From NCBI GenBank assembly GCA_919901335.1, contig CAKKOZ010000088.1, positions 34,291 through 83,482 of the forward strand: a stretch of DNA of 49,192 nt, in the 5' to 3' direction. Positions within the stretch are counted from its first letter, which is position 1. Each line of letters opens with the position of its first letter. Origin of the DNA: Nitrospiria bacterium. GTDB taxonomy: Bacteria; Nitrospirota; Nitrospiria; JACQBZ01. Both the position numbers and the translations under genes were made by a program. Shown in pieces: positions 34,852-43,674 of this stretch. The notes under the pieces were generated by a model. That model saw nothing but the letters and a program-made list of their open reading frames with translations. It was not told the DNA's origin and did not search any database.

Positions 34852-34877
34852 TGACGACAACCGTGAAGGGGAATGGC

Positions 34878-35036
34878 ATGGCGGAACGTTCCGAGACTCT
34901 CTATATTAAGACAACCCACTGTGACCTGTGCGGCCGGAAACTTTGGAAGGGCTACTTCCTGATGGTGCCGGATGTCATCCAATCCATGCGGATCAAGGTC
35001 GTCTGCTGGCGGTGCAAATGGTTTGGGAAGAAATAG
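34878..35036 (+). CDS. Small zinc-ribbon protein
   Basis: Short protein of about 52 residues: MAERSETLYIKTTHCDLCGR then KVVCWRCKWFGKK. Two CxxC pairs separated by about 25 residues suggest one zinc ion. I chose the ATG at 34878 because GAAGGGGAA lies five bases ahead; an in-frame ATG at 34851 overlaps the previous stop and would add nine residues. It is the third gene of the MinD-like operon. Function unknown. Confidence 0.65.
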   Translation: MAERSETLYIKTTHCDLCGRKLWKGYFLMVPDVIQSMRIKVVCWRCKWFGKK

Positions 35037-35058
35037 GGGTGCCGCCTGCGGCGCCCCT
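35035..35058. terminator. GC-rich hairpin between convergent genes
   Basis: AGGGGTGCCGC (35035-35045) and GCGGCGCCCCT (35048-35058) form an 11-base stem with one G-T pair. It sits exactly between the stop codons of the small zinc protein gene and bioA. No T-run follows on either strand, so it would be an imperfect bidirectional terminator or an mRNA end stabiliser. Confidence 0.4.
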
Positions 35059-36433
35059 ACGTCTCCGTCACGGCCCGAATCGATTCCTCCAGGATCGAAA
35101 CCATCTTCTTTAGTTGCGGCAGGGTTACCGAGAGCGGCGGCAGGAGCGGCACGACGTTTCCGAGCGGCCGGAGGATCATCCCGCGTTTTAATGCCTCCTG
35201 GGCCGCCCGCCAGCCCCATCGTTCTTCCAGGGGATAAGGTTCTTTTGTCGTTCGATCTTTCACCAGTTCGACCGCTGCGATCAATCCGATTTGACGGACC
35301 TCGCCCACATGAGGATGGCCCTGAAGCGGTTTTAGAAATCGGGCCAGGGCTTCGATCTTCGGTCTGAGTTTTTCCAGCACGCGTTCCTTCTCGAAGATCT
35401 CAAGATTGGCCAGGGCCGCGGCGCAGCCGAGTTGATTTCCGGTATAACTGTGGCCGTGGAAGAAGGTCTTGAATTCCCGATACTCGCCCCGAAACGCATC
35501 ATAGATCTCCTGCGTTGCCAGGGTGGCGGCCAGCGGCATATATCCGCCGGTGAGGCCCTTTGCAACGGCCATCAGGTCCGGCGTGACCCTTTCATGCTCG
35601 CTTGCGAACATCGTTCCGGTGCGGCCGAAACCGGTGAAGACCTCGTCCGCGATTAAGAGAACGTGATATCGCGTGCAGAGATCGCGGATCTGTTTTAAGT
35701 AGCCCGGCGGCCAGGTCAACATCCCGGCCGCGCCCTGGATCATCGGTTCGATGACCACGGCCGCCGTCTCAGGGTGATGCTCGGACAAAATTGTTTCGAC
35801 CGCGTCGGCGCAGGCCAAGCGGCATTCCGGATAGGTCTTATTTAAAAAACAGCGATAGCAGTAGGGCGCGCCGACTTTAACCGTTGGGAACAGGAGCGGG
35901 GAGTAGAGACCGTGAAACAACTCGATCCCGCCGATGCTGACTGAGCCGATGGTATCGCCGTGATAGGCATTGACCAGCGATATGAATTTTGTCTTTCGGG
36001 GCTTACCGCGATGGCGCCAGTACTGGAACGCGATCTTGAGCGCCACCTCCATGGCGGTCGAGCCGTTGTCCGAAAAGAAGACTTTGGCCAGACCTTTCGG
36101 GGCCTTCGAAATCAGTTTCTTCGCGAGACGGATCGCCGGGACGTTGGTCAGGCCGAGAAGCGTGGAATGGGCGATCTTGTTCAGCTGGTTTTTTATCGCG
36201 CGGTCCAGCGCTGCCTTCCGGTGTCCATGCAGATTCACCCAGAGGGACGAGGCGCCGTCCAGATACCGCTTCCCGTCCATGTCGTATAGATAGACGCCCT
36301 TTCCGCGTTCAATGATCAGCGGCATTGCCTTTTCCCATTCGGCCATCTGAGTGAAGGGATGCCAGATATATCGCCGCGCATCCTCTTTGATGCTTCGGAT
36401 CCCGTCTGGATCGTTTGTTGTTTTTCGTTTCAT
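35057..36433 (-). CDS. bioA: Adenosylmethionine-8-amino-7-oxononanoate aminotransferase
   Basis: PLP enzyme that converts 7-keto-8-aminopelargonate to 7,8-diaminopelargonate, using S-adenosylmethionine (or lysine in some groups) as amino donor, in biotin synthesis. Visible: YIWHPFTQMAEWE at the start (BioA signature), GSTAMEVALKIAFQYW, NAYHGDTIGSVS, LLIADEVFTGFGRTG and the lysine in VAKGLTGGYMPLAATLAT that binds PLP. I chose the ATG at 36433 (458 residues). An ATG at 36454 would lie across the -10 box of the promoter I see. No other biotin gene is in the window. Confidence 0.92.
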   Translation of the reverse strand: MKRKTTNDPDGIRSIKEDARRYIWHPFTQMAEWEKAMPLIIERGKGVYLYDMDGKRYLDGASSLWVNLHGHRKAALDRAIKNQLNKIAHSTLLGLTNVPAIRLAKKLISKAPKGLAKVFFSDNGSTAMEVALKIAFQYWRHRGKPRKTKFISLVNAYHGDTIGSVSIGGIELFHGLYSPLLFPTVKVGAPYCYRCFLNKTYPECRLACADAVETILSEHHPETAAVVIEPMIQGAAGMLTWPPGYLKQIRDLCTRYHVLLIADEVFTGFGRTGTMFASEHERVTPDLMAVAKGLTGGYMPLAATLATQEIYDAFRGEYREFKTFFHGHSYTGNQLGCAAALANLEIFEKERVLEKLRPKIEALARFLKPLQGHPHVGEVRQIGLIAAVELVKDRTTKEPYPLEERWGWRAAQEALKRGMILRPLGNVVPLLPPLSVTLPQLKKMVSILEESIRAVTET

Positions 36434-36442
36434 GGGATTATC

Positions 36443-36471
36443 ATTATACTTCATGATGCCAAACCAGTAAA
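36443..36471 (-). promoter_or_regulatory. Promoter of bioA, leaderless spacing
   Basis: On the minus strand TTTACT (36471-36466), 17 bases and TATAAT (36448-36443, perfect) are followed by nine bases and the ATG at 36433. Transcription would start one to three bases before the ATG. There is no Shine-Dalgarno sequence between the two. Confidence 0.6.
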
Positions 36472-36497
36472 GGGCTCCAATCCGCCGGTGATTCGTC

Positions 36498-36527
36498 TTG
36501 ACATCCCGGGCATTATTTTGTTATTTT
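36498..36527 (+). promoter_or_regulatory. Probable promoter of glyQS
   Basis: TTGACA (36498-36503), 18 bases and TATTTT (36522-36527), within an AT-rich stretch, lie 62 bases before the TTG start of glyQ. The perfect -35 gives weight; the -10 is four of six. It is divergent to the bioA promoter. Confidence 0.45.
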
Positions 36528-36589
36528 TACGTGCTTCTATTCGCAATTTTCTGATCGGTCATGGCCGACACACACGAAGAGACAAACGG

Positions 36590-37480
36590 TTGACTTTCCA
36601 AGAGATTATTTCGGCGCTGCAAGACTTCTGGTCCCGTCAGGGTTGTGTGATACACCAGCCTTACGACCTTGAGGTGGGCGCCGGTACATTCCATCCGGCG
36701 ACTTTCTTGCGAGTGCTCGGTCCGGAGCCGTGGAAGGCGGCCTATGTCCAGCCGACGCGCCGCCCCACGGACGGACGATATGGTGAAAACCCCAACCGTC
36801 TTCAACATTACTACCAGTTTCAAGTCATCCTCAAGCCCTCTCCGGAGGATATCCAGGATCGCTACCTGGACAGCCTGAAAGGACTCGGCATGGACGGCCG
36901 GGTCCATGACATTCGGTTCGTCGAGGACGACTGGGAGTCGCCCACCCTTGGAGCCTGGGGTCTGGGCTGGGAGGTGCGGCTCAACGGGATGGAGATCACG
37001 CAGTTCACCTATTTCCAGGAAGTCGGGGGCATCGAGCTTTCACCCGTTTCGGTCGAACTGACCTACGGCCTGGAACGACTTGCGATGTATCTTCAGGGGG
37101 TTGACAGCGTCTTTGATCTGAAATGGAGTGACACCGTGACCTACGGCGACGTTCATCATCAGACCGAGATCCAGTTCTCAAAACACAATTTTGAACGGAC
37201 CGATCCCAAAGCCCTCCGGGAGATCTTTAATCTCTATGAAACTCAATGCCGTGAACTTATAAAAATGGACCTGCCTCTCCCGGCCTATGATGACTGCATC
37301 AAGACCTCTCATCTCTTCAACCTCCTTGACGCGCGCGGCGCCATCAGCGTCGCGGAGCGGGCCGGAATGATCCTGCGCGTCCGCCATCTGGCCAAACAGT
37401 GCGCCGAGGCCTACTGCAAAAACCGCGAGAACCTGGGCCATCCGCTCCTGCGAAGCAGGAAAGCGCGGACGAGGTCATGA
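36590..37480 (+). CDS. glyQ: Glycyl-tRNA synthetase alpha subunit
   Basis: Catalytic subunit of the bacterial alpha2-beta2 glycyl-tRNA synthetase, which charges tRNA-Gly. LTFQEIISALQDFWSRQGC at the start, then VGAGTFHPATFLRVLGPEPW, YVQPTRRPTDGRYGENPNRL, LGAWGLGWEVRLNGMEITQF and ISVAERAGMILRVRHLAK are near-identical to known GlyQ. The TTG at 36590 gives 296 residues, the normal length; the frame is open further upstream but that part is unlike the family and crosses the promoter. The stop overlaps the glyS start as ATGA. Confidence 0.96.
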   Translation: MTFQEIISALQDFWSRQGCVIHQPYDLEVGAGTFHPATFLRVLGPEPWKAAYVQPTRRPTDGRYGENPNRLQHYYQFQVILKPSPEDIQDRYLDSLKGLGMDGRVHDIRFVEDDWESPTLGAWGLGWEVRLNGMEITQFTYFQEVGGIELSPVSVELTYGLERLAMYLQGVDSVFDLKWSDTVTYGDVHHQTEIQFSKHNFERTDPKALREIFNLYETQCRELIKMDLPLPAYDDCIKTSHLFNLLDARGAISVAERAGMILRVRHLAKQCAEAYCKNRENLGHPLLRSRKARTRS

Positions 37481-39624
37481 AAAAATCCACGAGAGCGGGA
37501 GGCGAGCTGTTGCTCGAAATCGGAACGGAAGAAATTCCATCACGAATCCTTCCCCAGGCGCTGATCGATTTGAAGGAAAAGGCCGGCCGCATCTTTTCGG
37601 AGGCCCGGATTCCGGCTGAACGGATTGAGACCTTCGCCACGCCGAGGCGCCTCGTGATCTTGGCGACGGGCATTCCGCAAAAGCAGTCGGCGCTCGTGAC
37701 CGAGGTGACCGGCCCGCCGAAGTCGGCCGCTTACGACCTCGAAGGGAAGCCGACCGCGGCCGCGACCGGCTTCGCGAAGGCCCAGGGTGTTCCGGTCGAA
37801 AGCCTGACGATCAAAAAAACCGAGAAGGGAGACTACGTCTGCGCCGTCCGGAAGCAACCGAGCGTTCCGGCGGTTCGTATTCTTAAAGATTTACTTCCAG
37901 AATTAGTCTTATCAGTTGGATTTAAAAAGATGATGCGGTGGAACGGTGAGGGCATACGATTCGCCAGGCCGATCCGCTGGATCGTTGCCGTGCTGAACGG
38001 CCGGGTGGTGCCGTTCCGGTTGGCCGGGCTGTCGAGCGGCAATCGTTCTCGCGGACATCGCTTTATGGCGAGCCGGCCTTTTACGGTGAAAAGTTGGGAC
38101 GGTTATCTCAAAAGCCTCCGGCGGCATCATGTGATCCTGGACCCGGCCGAACGAGAACGGATGATTACGGATGGACTTCTCCGGTACGCGAAGGAGAAGA
38201 GAGGCAGTCTCAAAGTAGATGCCGATCTTCTCTCTCAGGCTGTTTTTCTGACCGAGGAACCGGTCGTAATGATGGGCGGTTTTGATGCAAAATATCTCGC
38301 GCTTCCGCCCGAGGTCCCGATGACCGTGATGAAGGAGCATCAGGGATACTTTCCGCTCCTGAAGCCGGCAATGGATAAATCGTTGCTGCCCCATTTTCTT
38401 TTCGTGAGCAACGTCAAAACAAGACATCCGGACCTGATCCGGTCCGGCAATGAGCGCGTCCTTCGAGCCCGGCTGGAAGACGCCCGGTTCTATTTCGAGC
38501 AGGACAGGAAACAAACATTGAAAGAACGGACGGGTCAGCTCAAGGGGCTTGTCTTTCACGAAAAACTCGGCAGCGTCTTCACGAAGATGGAGCGCGTCCA
38601 AAAACTGGCCGCGACATTGGCGCGTGAATCGGGAAGGGGCGAACAGGAAGTAGGCCGCCTTGAACAGGCGGCATTTTTGTGCAAATCGGACCTTCTTACC
38701 GGGATGGTTCGGGAGTTTCCCGGTCTTCAGGGGGTCATCGGACGTGAATATGCAAAGCTGGAGGGAGAGGATTCCGAGGTGGCCGATGCGATCTCGGAGC
38801 ATTACTTTCCGCGATCTGCGGACGATCCGCATCCGCCCAGGACGATCACCGGGAAATATTTGACCGTGGCCGACCGACTGGACACGCTCGTCGGTTTCTT
38901 TGGCGCGGATCTGGCCCCAAGCGGCTCAGTGGATCCGTACGCCTTGCGGCGGCAAGGTCTTGGCCTGGTTCAGGTTCTTTTGGACAAGGCCTTCGAAGGT
39001 CTTTCATTACGAAGGGCGATCGAGTCGGCCGTAAGACTTTATTCCGACCGGGGTGTTTCACTCAAGAAAGATCTCAGTGCAATCGATGCCTCGCTTCGTC
39101 CGTTCTTGACCCAGCGAATGGAAACATACCTGGAGCGCCGGTTTCAAGACATACACGGAGGTTATCGCGTGGACCTTGTGGATGTGGTGTTGTGCCGTTC
39201 CTTTGACAACCTGCTGGACCCCTACCTGCGATTGGTCGCATTGATGTCGTTTCAGAAACAACCGGATTTTGATCCCCTGATCGTAGTCTTCAAGCGGGCC
39301 TCGCGGATCCTGCCGCCTGATTTTAAGGGGACCGTCCGTCCGGAGGCGTTTAAAGAAACGGCGGAGAAAGAATTATATCGAAATTATATCGACGTTGAAA
39401 AACAGGTAAGCGATGATATGCAGAAGCGGAATTACAGTGAGGCGCTGTGGGCGTTGTCGCTGCTCCGTCGGCCGATCGATGCGTTTTTTAACGGTGTCAT
39501 GGTCATGGATGAGGATCGCGCGGTCCGGGAAAACCGCTTGGCTTTATTGCAGGGGATTACAAAGCTCTTTACGGCATTCGGTGATTTTACGCGGGTCGCG
39601 GTGGAAGAAAAAAATAAGCAGTAG
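37477..39624 (+). CDS. glyS: Glycyl-tRNA synthetase beta subunit
   Basis: Partner of GlyQ that binds and positions tRNA-Gly. ELLLEIGTEEIPSRILPQAL at the N-terminus is the family signature, with ETFATPRRLVILATGIP, MRWNGEGIRFARPIRWIVAV and EHQGYFPLL following; the C-terminal part is the anticodon-binding DALR-like region (YSEALWALSLLRRPIDAFF). The ATG at 37477 overlaps the glyQ stop by four bases and gives 715 residues, a typical length. Separate alpha and beta genes are the bacterial form. Confidence 0.96.
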   Translation: MKKSTRAGGELLLEIGTEEIPSRILPQALIDLKEKAGRIFSEARIPAERIETFATPRRLVILATGIPQKQSALVTEVTGPPKSAAYDLEGKPTAAATGFAKAQGVPVESLTIKKTEKGDYVCAVRKQPSVPAVRILKDLLPELVLSVGFKKMMRWNGEGIRFARPIRWIVAVLNGRVVPFRLAGLSSGNRSRGHRFMASRPFTVKSWDGYLKSLRRHHVILDPAERERMITDGLLRYAKEKRGSLKVDADLLSQAVFLTEEPVVMMGGFDAKYLALPPEVPMTVMKEHQGYFPLLKPAMDKSLLPHFLFVSNVKTRHPDLIRSGNERVLRARLEDARFYFEQDRKQTLKERTGQLKGLVFHEKLGSVFTKMERVQKLAATLARESGRGEQEVGRLEQAAFLCKSDLLTGMVREFPGLQGVIGREYAKLEGEDSEVADAISEHYFPRSADDPHPPRTITGKYLTVADRLDTLVGFFGADLAPSGSVDPYALRRQGLGLVQVLLDKAFEGLSLRRAIESAVRLYSDRGVSLKKDLSAIDASLRPFLTQRMETYLERRFQDIHGGYRVDLVDVVLCRSFDNLLDPYLRLVALMSFQKQPDFDPLIVVFKRASRILPPDFKGTVRPEAFKETAEKELYRNYIDVEKQVSDDMQKRNYSEALWALSLLRRPIDAFFNGVMVMDEDRAVRENRLALLQGITKLFTAFGDFTRVAVEEKNKQ

Positions 39625-39635
39625 ACGGGGTCCCA

Positions 39636-40106
39636 ATGGACGACCTCGAACGGCAGATGGAGTTGAGAATATACGCCCGCCGGATGACGTGGGGGCTTGT
39701 GTTTATCATCGGGCTCTTGTTCATCGGCGGACTGCGGCTCGCCGGCGTGGATCTCGATGCGATGGAATCCCGGGGAAGGTATTTCAAGCCGGATCGGCAT
39801 ATTTGTCTTAAGACGGGCTGGTTGGAAACGACCGTGGGTGACAAGGACCGCGCCCCGTTCTGCATGGAATGGATTGATCCGAGCGATACAAGCGGCAACA
39901 CGCATCCATTGATCCAGACCGATCTGGTGATCGTCAAAGACAATGGTGGAAAGATTCGTGCACAGCACAGGCGAGGGGTGAACTATCCGTTGATTGGGAC
40001 GATCCTCTTTCTGGCGATTCTAATCGTGATCGGAAAGCAGGTTCAAAAACGGTTGATCGAGAAACGGCGGATTCGACTGGGCCTGACGGGAACGACAGGA
40101 GAATAA
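39636..40106 (+). CDS. Small membrane protein of unknown function
   Basis: Protein of 156 residues with two membrane helices: RMTWGLVFIIGLLFIGGLRL near residue 16 and YPLIGTILFLAILIVIGKQV near residue 117. About 80 residues between them face one side, probably the periplasm, and contain two cysteines (HICLKTG, APFCMEW) that could form a disulfide. The C-terminus is strongly basic. I recognise no family. It lies 11 bases after glyS and three bases before ppdK, so it is co-transcribed. Confidence 0.75.
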   Translation: MDDLERQMELRIYARRMTWGLVFIIGLLFIGGLRLAGVDLDAMESRGRYFKPDRHICLKTGWLETTVGDKDRAPFCMEWIDPSDTSGNTHPLIQTDLVIVKDNGGKIRAQHRRGVNYPLIGTILFLAILIVIGKQVQKRLIEKRRIRLGLTGTTGE

Positions 40107-40109
40107 TCT

Positions 40110-42911
40110 GTGAAACAGAAAAAATATGTCTACTCTTTCGGCGGCGGCCAGGCCGAGGGTCGGGGAAGCATGAAAGATCTTCTCGGAGGCAAAGGCGCCG
40201 GCCTGGCCGAGATGACGCGATTGGGGATTCCGGTCCCGGCCGGCTTTACGATCACCACGCAGGCCTGCCTTGAATATTTTGATAACGGAAAACGGTTCCC
40301 GAAGGGGATGTGGGAGCAAGCCCTCCGCGATCTCAAAAGAGTAGAGCAGGGGATGGGGATGGCCTTCGGTGATTCCGAGCGGCCGCTGCTGATTTCGGTA
40401 CGGTCGGGGGCCAAGGCCTCGATGCCTGGAATGATGGACACCGTGCTCAACCTGGGATTAAACGAGCCGACGATGAAGGGCATCATCCGGAAAACCGGGA
40501 ATGAACGGTTCGCCTACGATGCCTATCGCCGCTTCATCACGATGTTCGGCGGCATCGTGATGAAGATAAATCGTGAGCGGTTCGAGCATCTTCTGGACGA
40601 AGAGAAGAGACGGAAACGGGTCAAGCTGGACACCGATCTGGGCGCCGACGCGATGAAATCCCTCGTCGGTCAGTACAAAAAACTGGTGAAACAGGAGACC
40701 GGCCGCGAGTTTCCGGAAGATCCGTACGAACAGCTCCGGATGGCGATCAACGCCGTTTTTAATTCCTGGTTCGGGGCCCGCGCCGTGACCTATCGCCGGA
40801 TCCATGGGATCCCGGACGGCTGGGGCACCGCGGTGAATGTCGTGGCGATGGTTTTCGGGAACATGGGCGACACCAGCGGAACCGGTGTGGCATTCACACG
40901 GAACCCATCGAACGGAGAGCGGCGAGTCTTCGGCGAATGCCTGATGAATGCCCAGGGAGAGGACGTCGTGGCCGGGATCCGGACGCCGCTGCCGATCGAG
41001 GCGCTGGCAAAAACAGTGCCGTCGGCCTATCGGGAACTTCTGCGCGTCTTCAGAAAGCTGGAACGTCATTACCGGGACATGCTGGATCTGGAATTCACGA
41101 TTCAGGAGGGGAAGCTCTATATGCTCCAGACCCGCGTGGGAAAACGCACCGGGCTGGCGGCCGTCAGGATCGCGGTGGACATGGTCAAGGAGAAATTGAT
41201 CACGAAGCAAGAGGCGATCCTTCGCGTCTCGCCGGATCAGATTGCACAGTACCTTTATCCGATTTTTGATTCAAAAGCGGAGTCGGCGGCCCGTTCGGTT
41301 GGAAAGGGACTGCCGGCCGGTCCGGGCGCGGCGGCCGGAAAAATCGCGTTGACGCCGGACAAGGCGATGGCGATGCGCGCGAGCGGTGAGCGCGTGATCC
41401 TGGTCCGGCGCGAGACCAGCCCGGATGATATTCACGGCATGGATGCGGCCTTGGGTTTTCTAACGGCGAAAGGCGGGATGACCTCGCATGCGGCCGTCGT
41501 GGCGCGGCAGATGGGCAAGGTCTGCGTGGCGGGTTGCGAGGCGGTCGAGGTGAATGAAGGAAAGTCCACCGTGAAGATCGGGCCGGCGACGCTGAAAGAG
41601 GGCGACTATCTTTCGATCAACGGTTTTACCGGGCGGGTCTACGCGCAGGATATTCCCGTCGTCTCGTCCGAGGTGACACAGGTCATCCAGGGAAAAATGA
41701 AGCCGAATCAGTCCGAGAAGTACCGCTATTTCTCAATTCTTCTAAACTGGGCCGATCAGATCCGGCATCTCCGCATCCGGGCCAACGCCGATATCCCGGA
41801 TCAGGCCATCATCGCACGGGGGTTCGGCGCCGAAGGGATCGGGCTGTGCCGCACGGAGCATATGTTCTTTGCGGAGGACCGCATCCCGATCATGCAGAAG
41901 ATGATCCTGGCACGGACCCGCGAGGATCGGGAGCAGTATCTGGACAAGCTTCTTCCGTTGCAGAAGAGCGATTTTCTCGGTCTGTACCGCGAGATGCAGG
42001 GATATCCCGTCACGATCCGTCTGCTGGATCCGCCGCTGCACGAGTTTCTGCCCAAGCGCGAGGAGTTGATGGTCGAGATCGCCCGGCTGGAAGTCTCGAA
42101 CGGCGATCAGACATTGCTGCAGGAAAAACGAAAGCTCCTGGCCCGTGTCGAGGAGCTGCACGAATTTAATCCGATGCTGGGCCTGCGTGGATGCCGGCTG
42201 GGGATCACGATGCCCGAGATCACACAGATGCAGGTCCGCGCCATCATGGAGGCGGCCTGCGAGATCGCGCGCGAGGGGAAAAAGATCGTGCCGGAAATCA
42301 TGGTCCCGCTGGTCGGGATGCTGACCGAGATGAAGGCCCAGAAGGACCTGGTCCGGAAGACCGCGGACGAGGTGATCAAGCAGTACGGCGTCAAGCTCAA
42401 ATACCTCGTCGGCACGATGATCGAGCTGCCCCGGGCGGCCGTGACGGCCGGCGAGATCGCGAAGGAGGCCGAGTTCTTCTCGTTCGGGACGAACGACCTG
42501 ACCCAGACGACCTTCGGATTTTCGCGCGACGACGCGGCCAAGTTCATCCAGTTCTACATGACGACGGCCGACCTCTGCCCGAACTGCCACGGTTCCGATG
42601 TGGACAAGAAAACGAACACCTGTCGCACCTGCGGATTCGTCATCACGGAGCAACCGGCCAACATCATCGGATTCGATCCGTTCGCCACCCTCGATCAGGA
42701 AGGCGTGGGCGGTCTGATGCGACAGGCGGTTCGGGCCGGCCGGAAGGCACGCCGGGAGATCAAGCTCGGCATTTGCGGCGAGCACGGCGGTGATCCGGCC
42801 TCGATCGAGTTCTGCCACCGGATCGGGCTGGACTACGTCAGCTGCTCGCCCTACCGCGTCCCGATCGCGCGCCTCGCCGCCGCGCATGCGGTGTTGAAGA
42901 ACAAAAAATAA
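40110..42911 (+). CDS. ppdK: Pyruvate, phosphate dikinase with zinc-ribbon-like insertion
   Basis: Interconverts pyruvate, ATP and phosphate with phosphoenolpyruvate, AMP and pyrophosphate. KYVYSFGGGQAEGRGSMKDL, LLGGKGAGLAEMTRLGIPVP and the phospho-histidine loop GGMTSHAAVVARQMGK (His near residue 460) are diagnostic; ICGEHGGDP near residue 888 holds the C-terminal catalytic cysteine. At 933 residues it is longer than the ~875 common in the family. Part of the excess is CPNCHGSDVDKKTNTCRTCG near residues 823-842, a Cx2C-x11-Cx2C motif placed before GFDPFATLDQEGVGGL. The start is GTG after AGGAGAA. The product could feed gluconeogenesis and supply phosphoenolpyruvate for sugar pyruvylation. 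Confidence 0.95.
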   Translation: MKQKKYVYSFGGGQAEGRGSMKDLLGGKGAGLAEMTRLGIPVPAGFTITTQACLEYFDNGKRFPKGMWEQALRDLKRVEQGMGMAFGDSERPLLISVRSGAKASMPGMMDTVLNLGLNEPTMKGIIRKTGNERFAYDAYRRFITMFGGIVMKINRERFEHLLDEEKRRKRVKLDTDLGADAMKSLVGQYKKLVKQETGREFPEDPYEQLRMAINAVFNSWFGARAVTYRRIHGIPDGWGTAVNVVAMVFGNMGDTSGTGVAFTRNPSNGERRVFGECLMNAQGEDVVAGIRTPLPIEALAKTVPSAYRELLRVFRKLERHYRDMLDLEFTIQEGKLYMLQTRVGKRTGLAAVRIAVDMVKEKLITKQEAILRVSPDQIAQYLYPIFDSKAESAARSVGKGLPAGPGAAAGKIALTPDKAMAMRASGERVILVRRETSPDDIHGMDAALGFLTAKGGMTSHAAVVARQMGKVCVAGCEAVEVNEGKSTVKIGPATLKEGDYLSINGFTGRVYAQDIPVVSSEVTQVIQGKMKPNQSEKYRYFSILLNWADQIRHLRIRANADIPDQAIIARGFGAEGIGLCRTEHMFFAEDRIPIMQKMILARTREDREQYLDKLLPLQKSDFLGLYREMQGYPVTIRLLDPPLHEFLPKREELMVEIARLEVSNGDQTLLQEKRKLLARVEELHEFNPMLGLRGCRLGITMPEITQMQVRAIMEAACEIAREGKKIVPEIMVPLVGMLTEMKAQKDLVRKTADEVIKQYGVKLKYLVGTMIELPRAAVTAGEIAKEAEFFSFGTNDLTQTTFGFSRDDAAKFIQFYMTTADLCPNCHGSDVDKKTNTCRTCGFVITEQPANIIGFDPFATLDQEGVGGLMRQAVRAGRKARREIKLGICGEHGGDPASIEFCHRIGLDYVSCSPYRVPIARLAAAHAVLKNKK

Positions 42912-42942
42912 AAAACCGGGAAAGATGTCTAAAGAGACCTGA

Positions 42943-43674
42943 GTGAAACCGAGAGACCGCAGTTCTGAGTGGTTTGTGCCCCGATGGGGACCCCTTAAAT
43001 TCAGGATCTTTGTCGGTCTCCTTTTCCTCCCTTATACCGGGATGGTTCTTTCCTTCACCGTGATCGGCTCGATGCTGGCCGATACCATCCACTGGGATCG
43101 TGTCGTGGCCGCGTTAGTCGTCTACTTTTCAGGCTTAGGGATCGCGGCTCACGCTCTCGACGCCCTCGGAAGTAAAAAGATCAAACCCTGGGGTGAACAT
43201 TTTACTCGAACGCAGTTATGGACGATGGCCATGGGGGCTCTGGCGGTCGCCTATGCGGTTGCGATCTACTATATCCTTACCCGCGACATTCATCTCCTGT
43301 GGATCCTCGCCCTCCTCGAAGGCTTTTTTGTCTTTGCCTACAACCTCGAATGGTTTAACGGGAAATTTCACACCGATGGCTGGTTTTCTTTCTCCTGGGG
43401 AATGCTGCCGGTGCTGGCGGGCTATATCATCCAGACCAACCAGATCTCCCTCTCTGCGATGATCATGGCTGGTGCGATGGGGTTGTTGAGCTATGTGGAA
43501 ATTTCGGCCTCGCGGCCCTATAAAGAACTGAAGCGGCGGCTTCACCAGGGGGAGGGCGCGGCGGCCGATCTGCCGGTCGAGCATCTGAATCAGTACGAAA
43601 AGATCCTCAAGGCGATCAGTTTCGGCGTGATTCTCCTGGGCCTCGGTCTGTGGATCTCACGTTTCTGGCCGTAA
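42943..43674 (+). CDS. Polytopic membrane protein, UbiA-like in appearance
   Basis: Protein of 243 residues with about seven hydrophobic segments and a soluble, charged loop near residues 190-215. HALDALGSKKIKPWG and FFVFAYNLEWFNGKFHTDGW are the most notable polar stretches between helices; the helix pattern recalls UbiA prenyltransferases, but the two Asp-rich motifs of that family are not clear, so the function is open. The start is GTG at 42943, 31 bases after ppdK. Its last 59 bases overlap the end of a convergent methyltransferase gene. Confidence 0.75.
   Translation: MKPRDRSSEWFVPRWGPLKFRIFVGLLFLPYTGMVLSFTVIGSMLADTIHWDRVVAALVVYFSGLGIAAHALDALGSKKIKPWGEHFTRTQLWTMAMGALAVAYAVAIYYILTRDIHLLWILALLEGFFVFAYNLEWFNGKFHTDGWFSFSWGMLPVLAGYIIQTNQISLSAMIMAGAMGLLSYVEISASRPYKELKRRLHQGEGAAADLPVEHLNQYEKILKAISFGVILLGLGLWISRFWP

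Noticed and set aside
35035..35058. Strong bidirectional terminator
   Set aside because: The stem is good but no T-run follows on either strand, so it is listed only with low confidence.
36359..36589. N-terminal extension of glyQ
   Set aside because: The frame is open upstream, but the extra 77 residues are unlike GlyQ and overlap bioA's start and the glyQ promoter.
41742..42887. Minus-strand open frame of 381 codons
   Set aside because: It lies wholly inside ppdK, is rich in Arg, His, Asp and Leu as expected from the complement of GC-rich codons, and matches no family. The plus-strand frame is an unmistakable dikinase.
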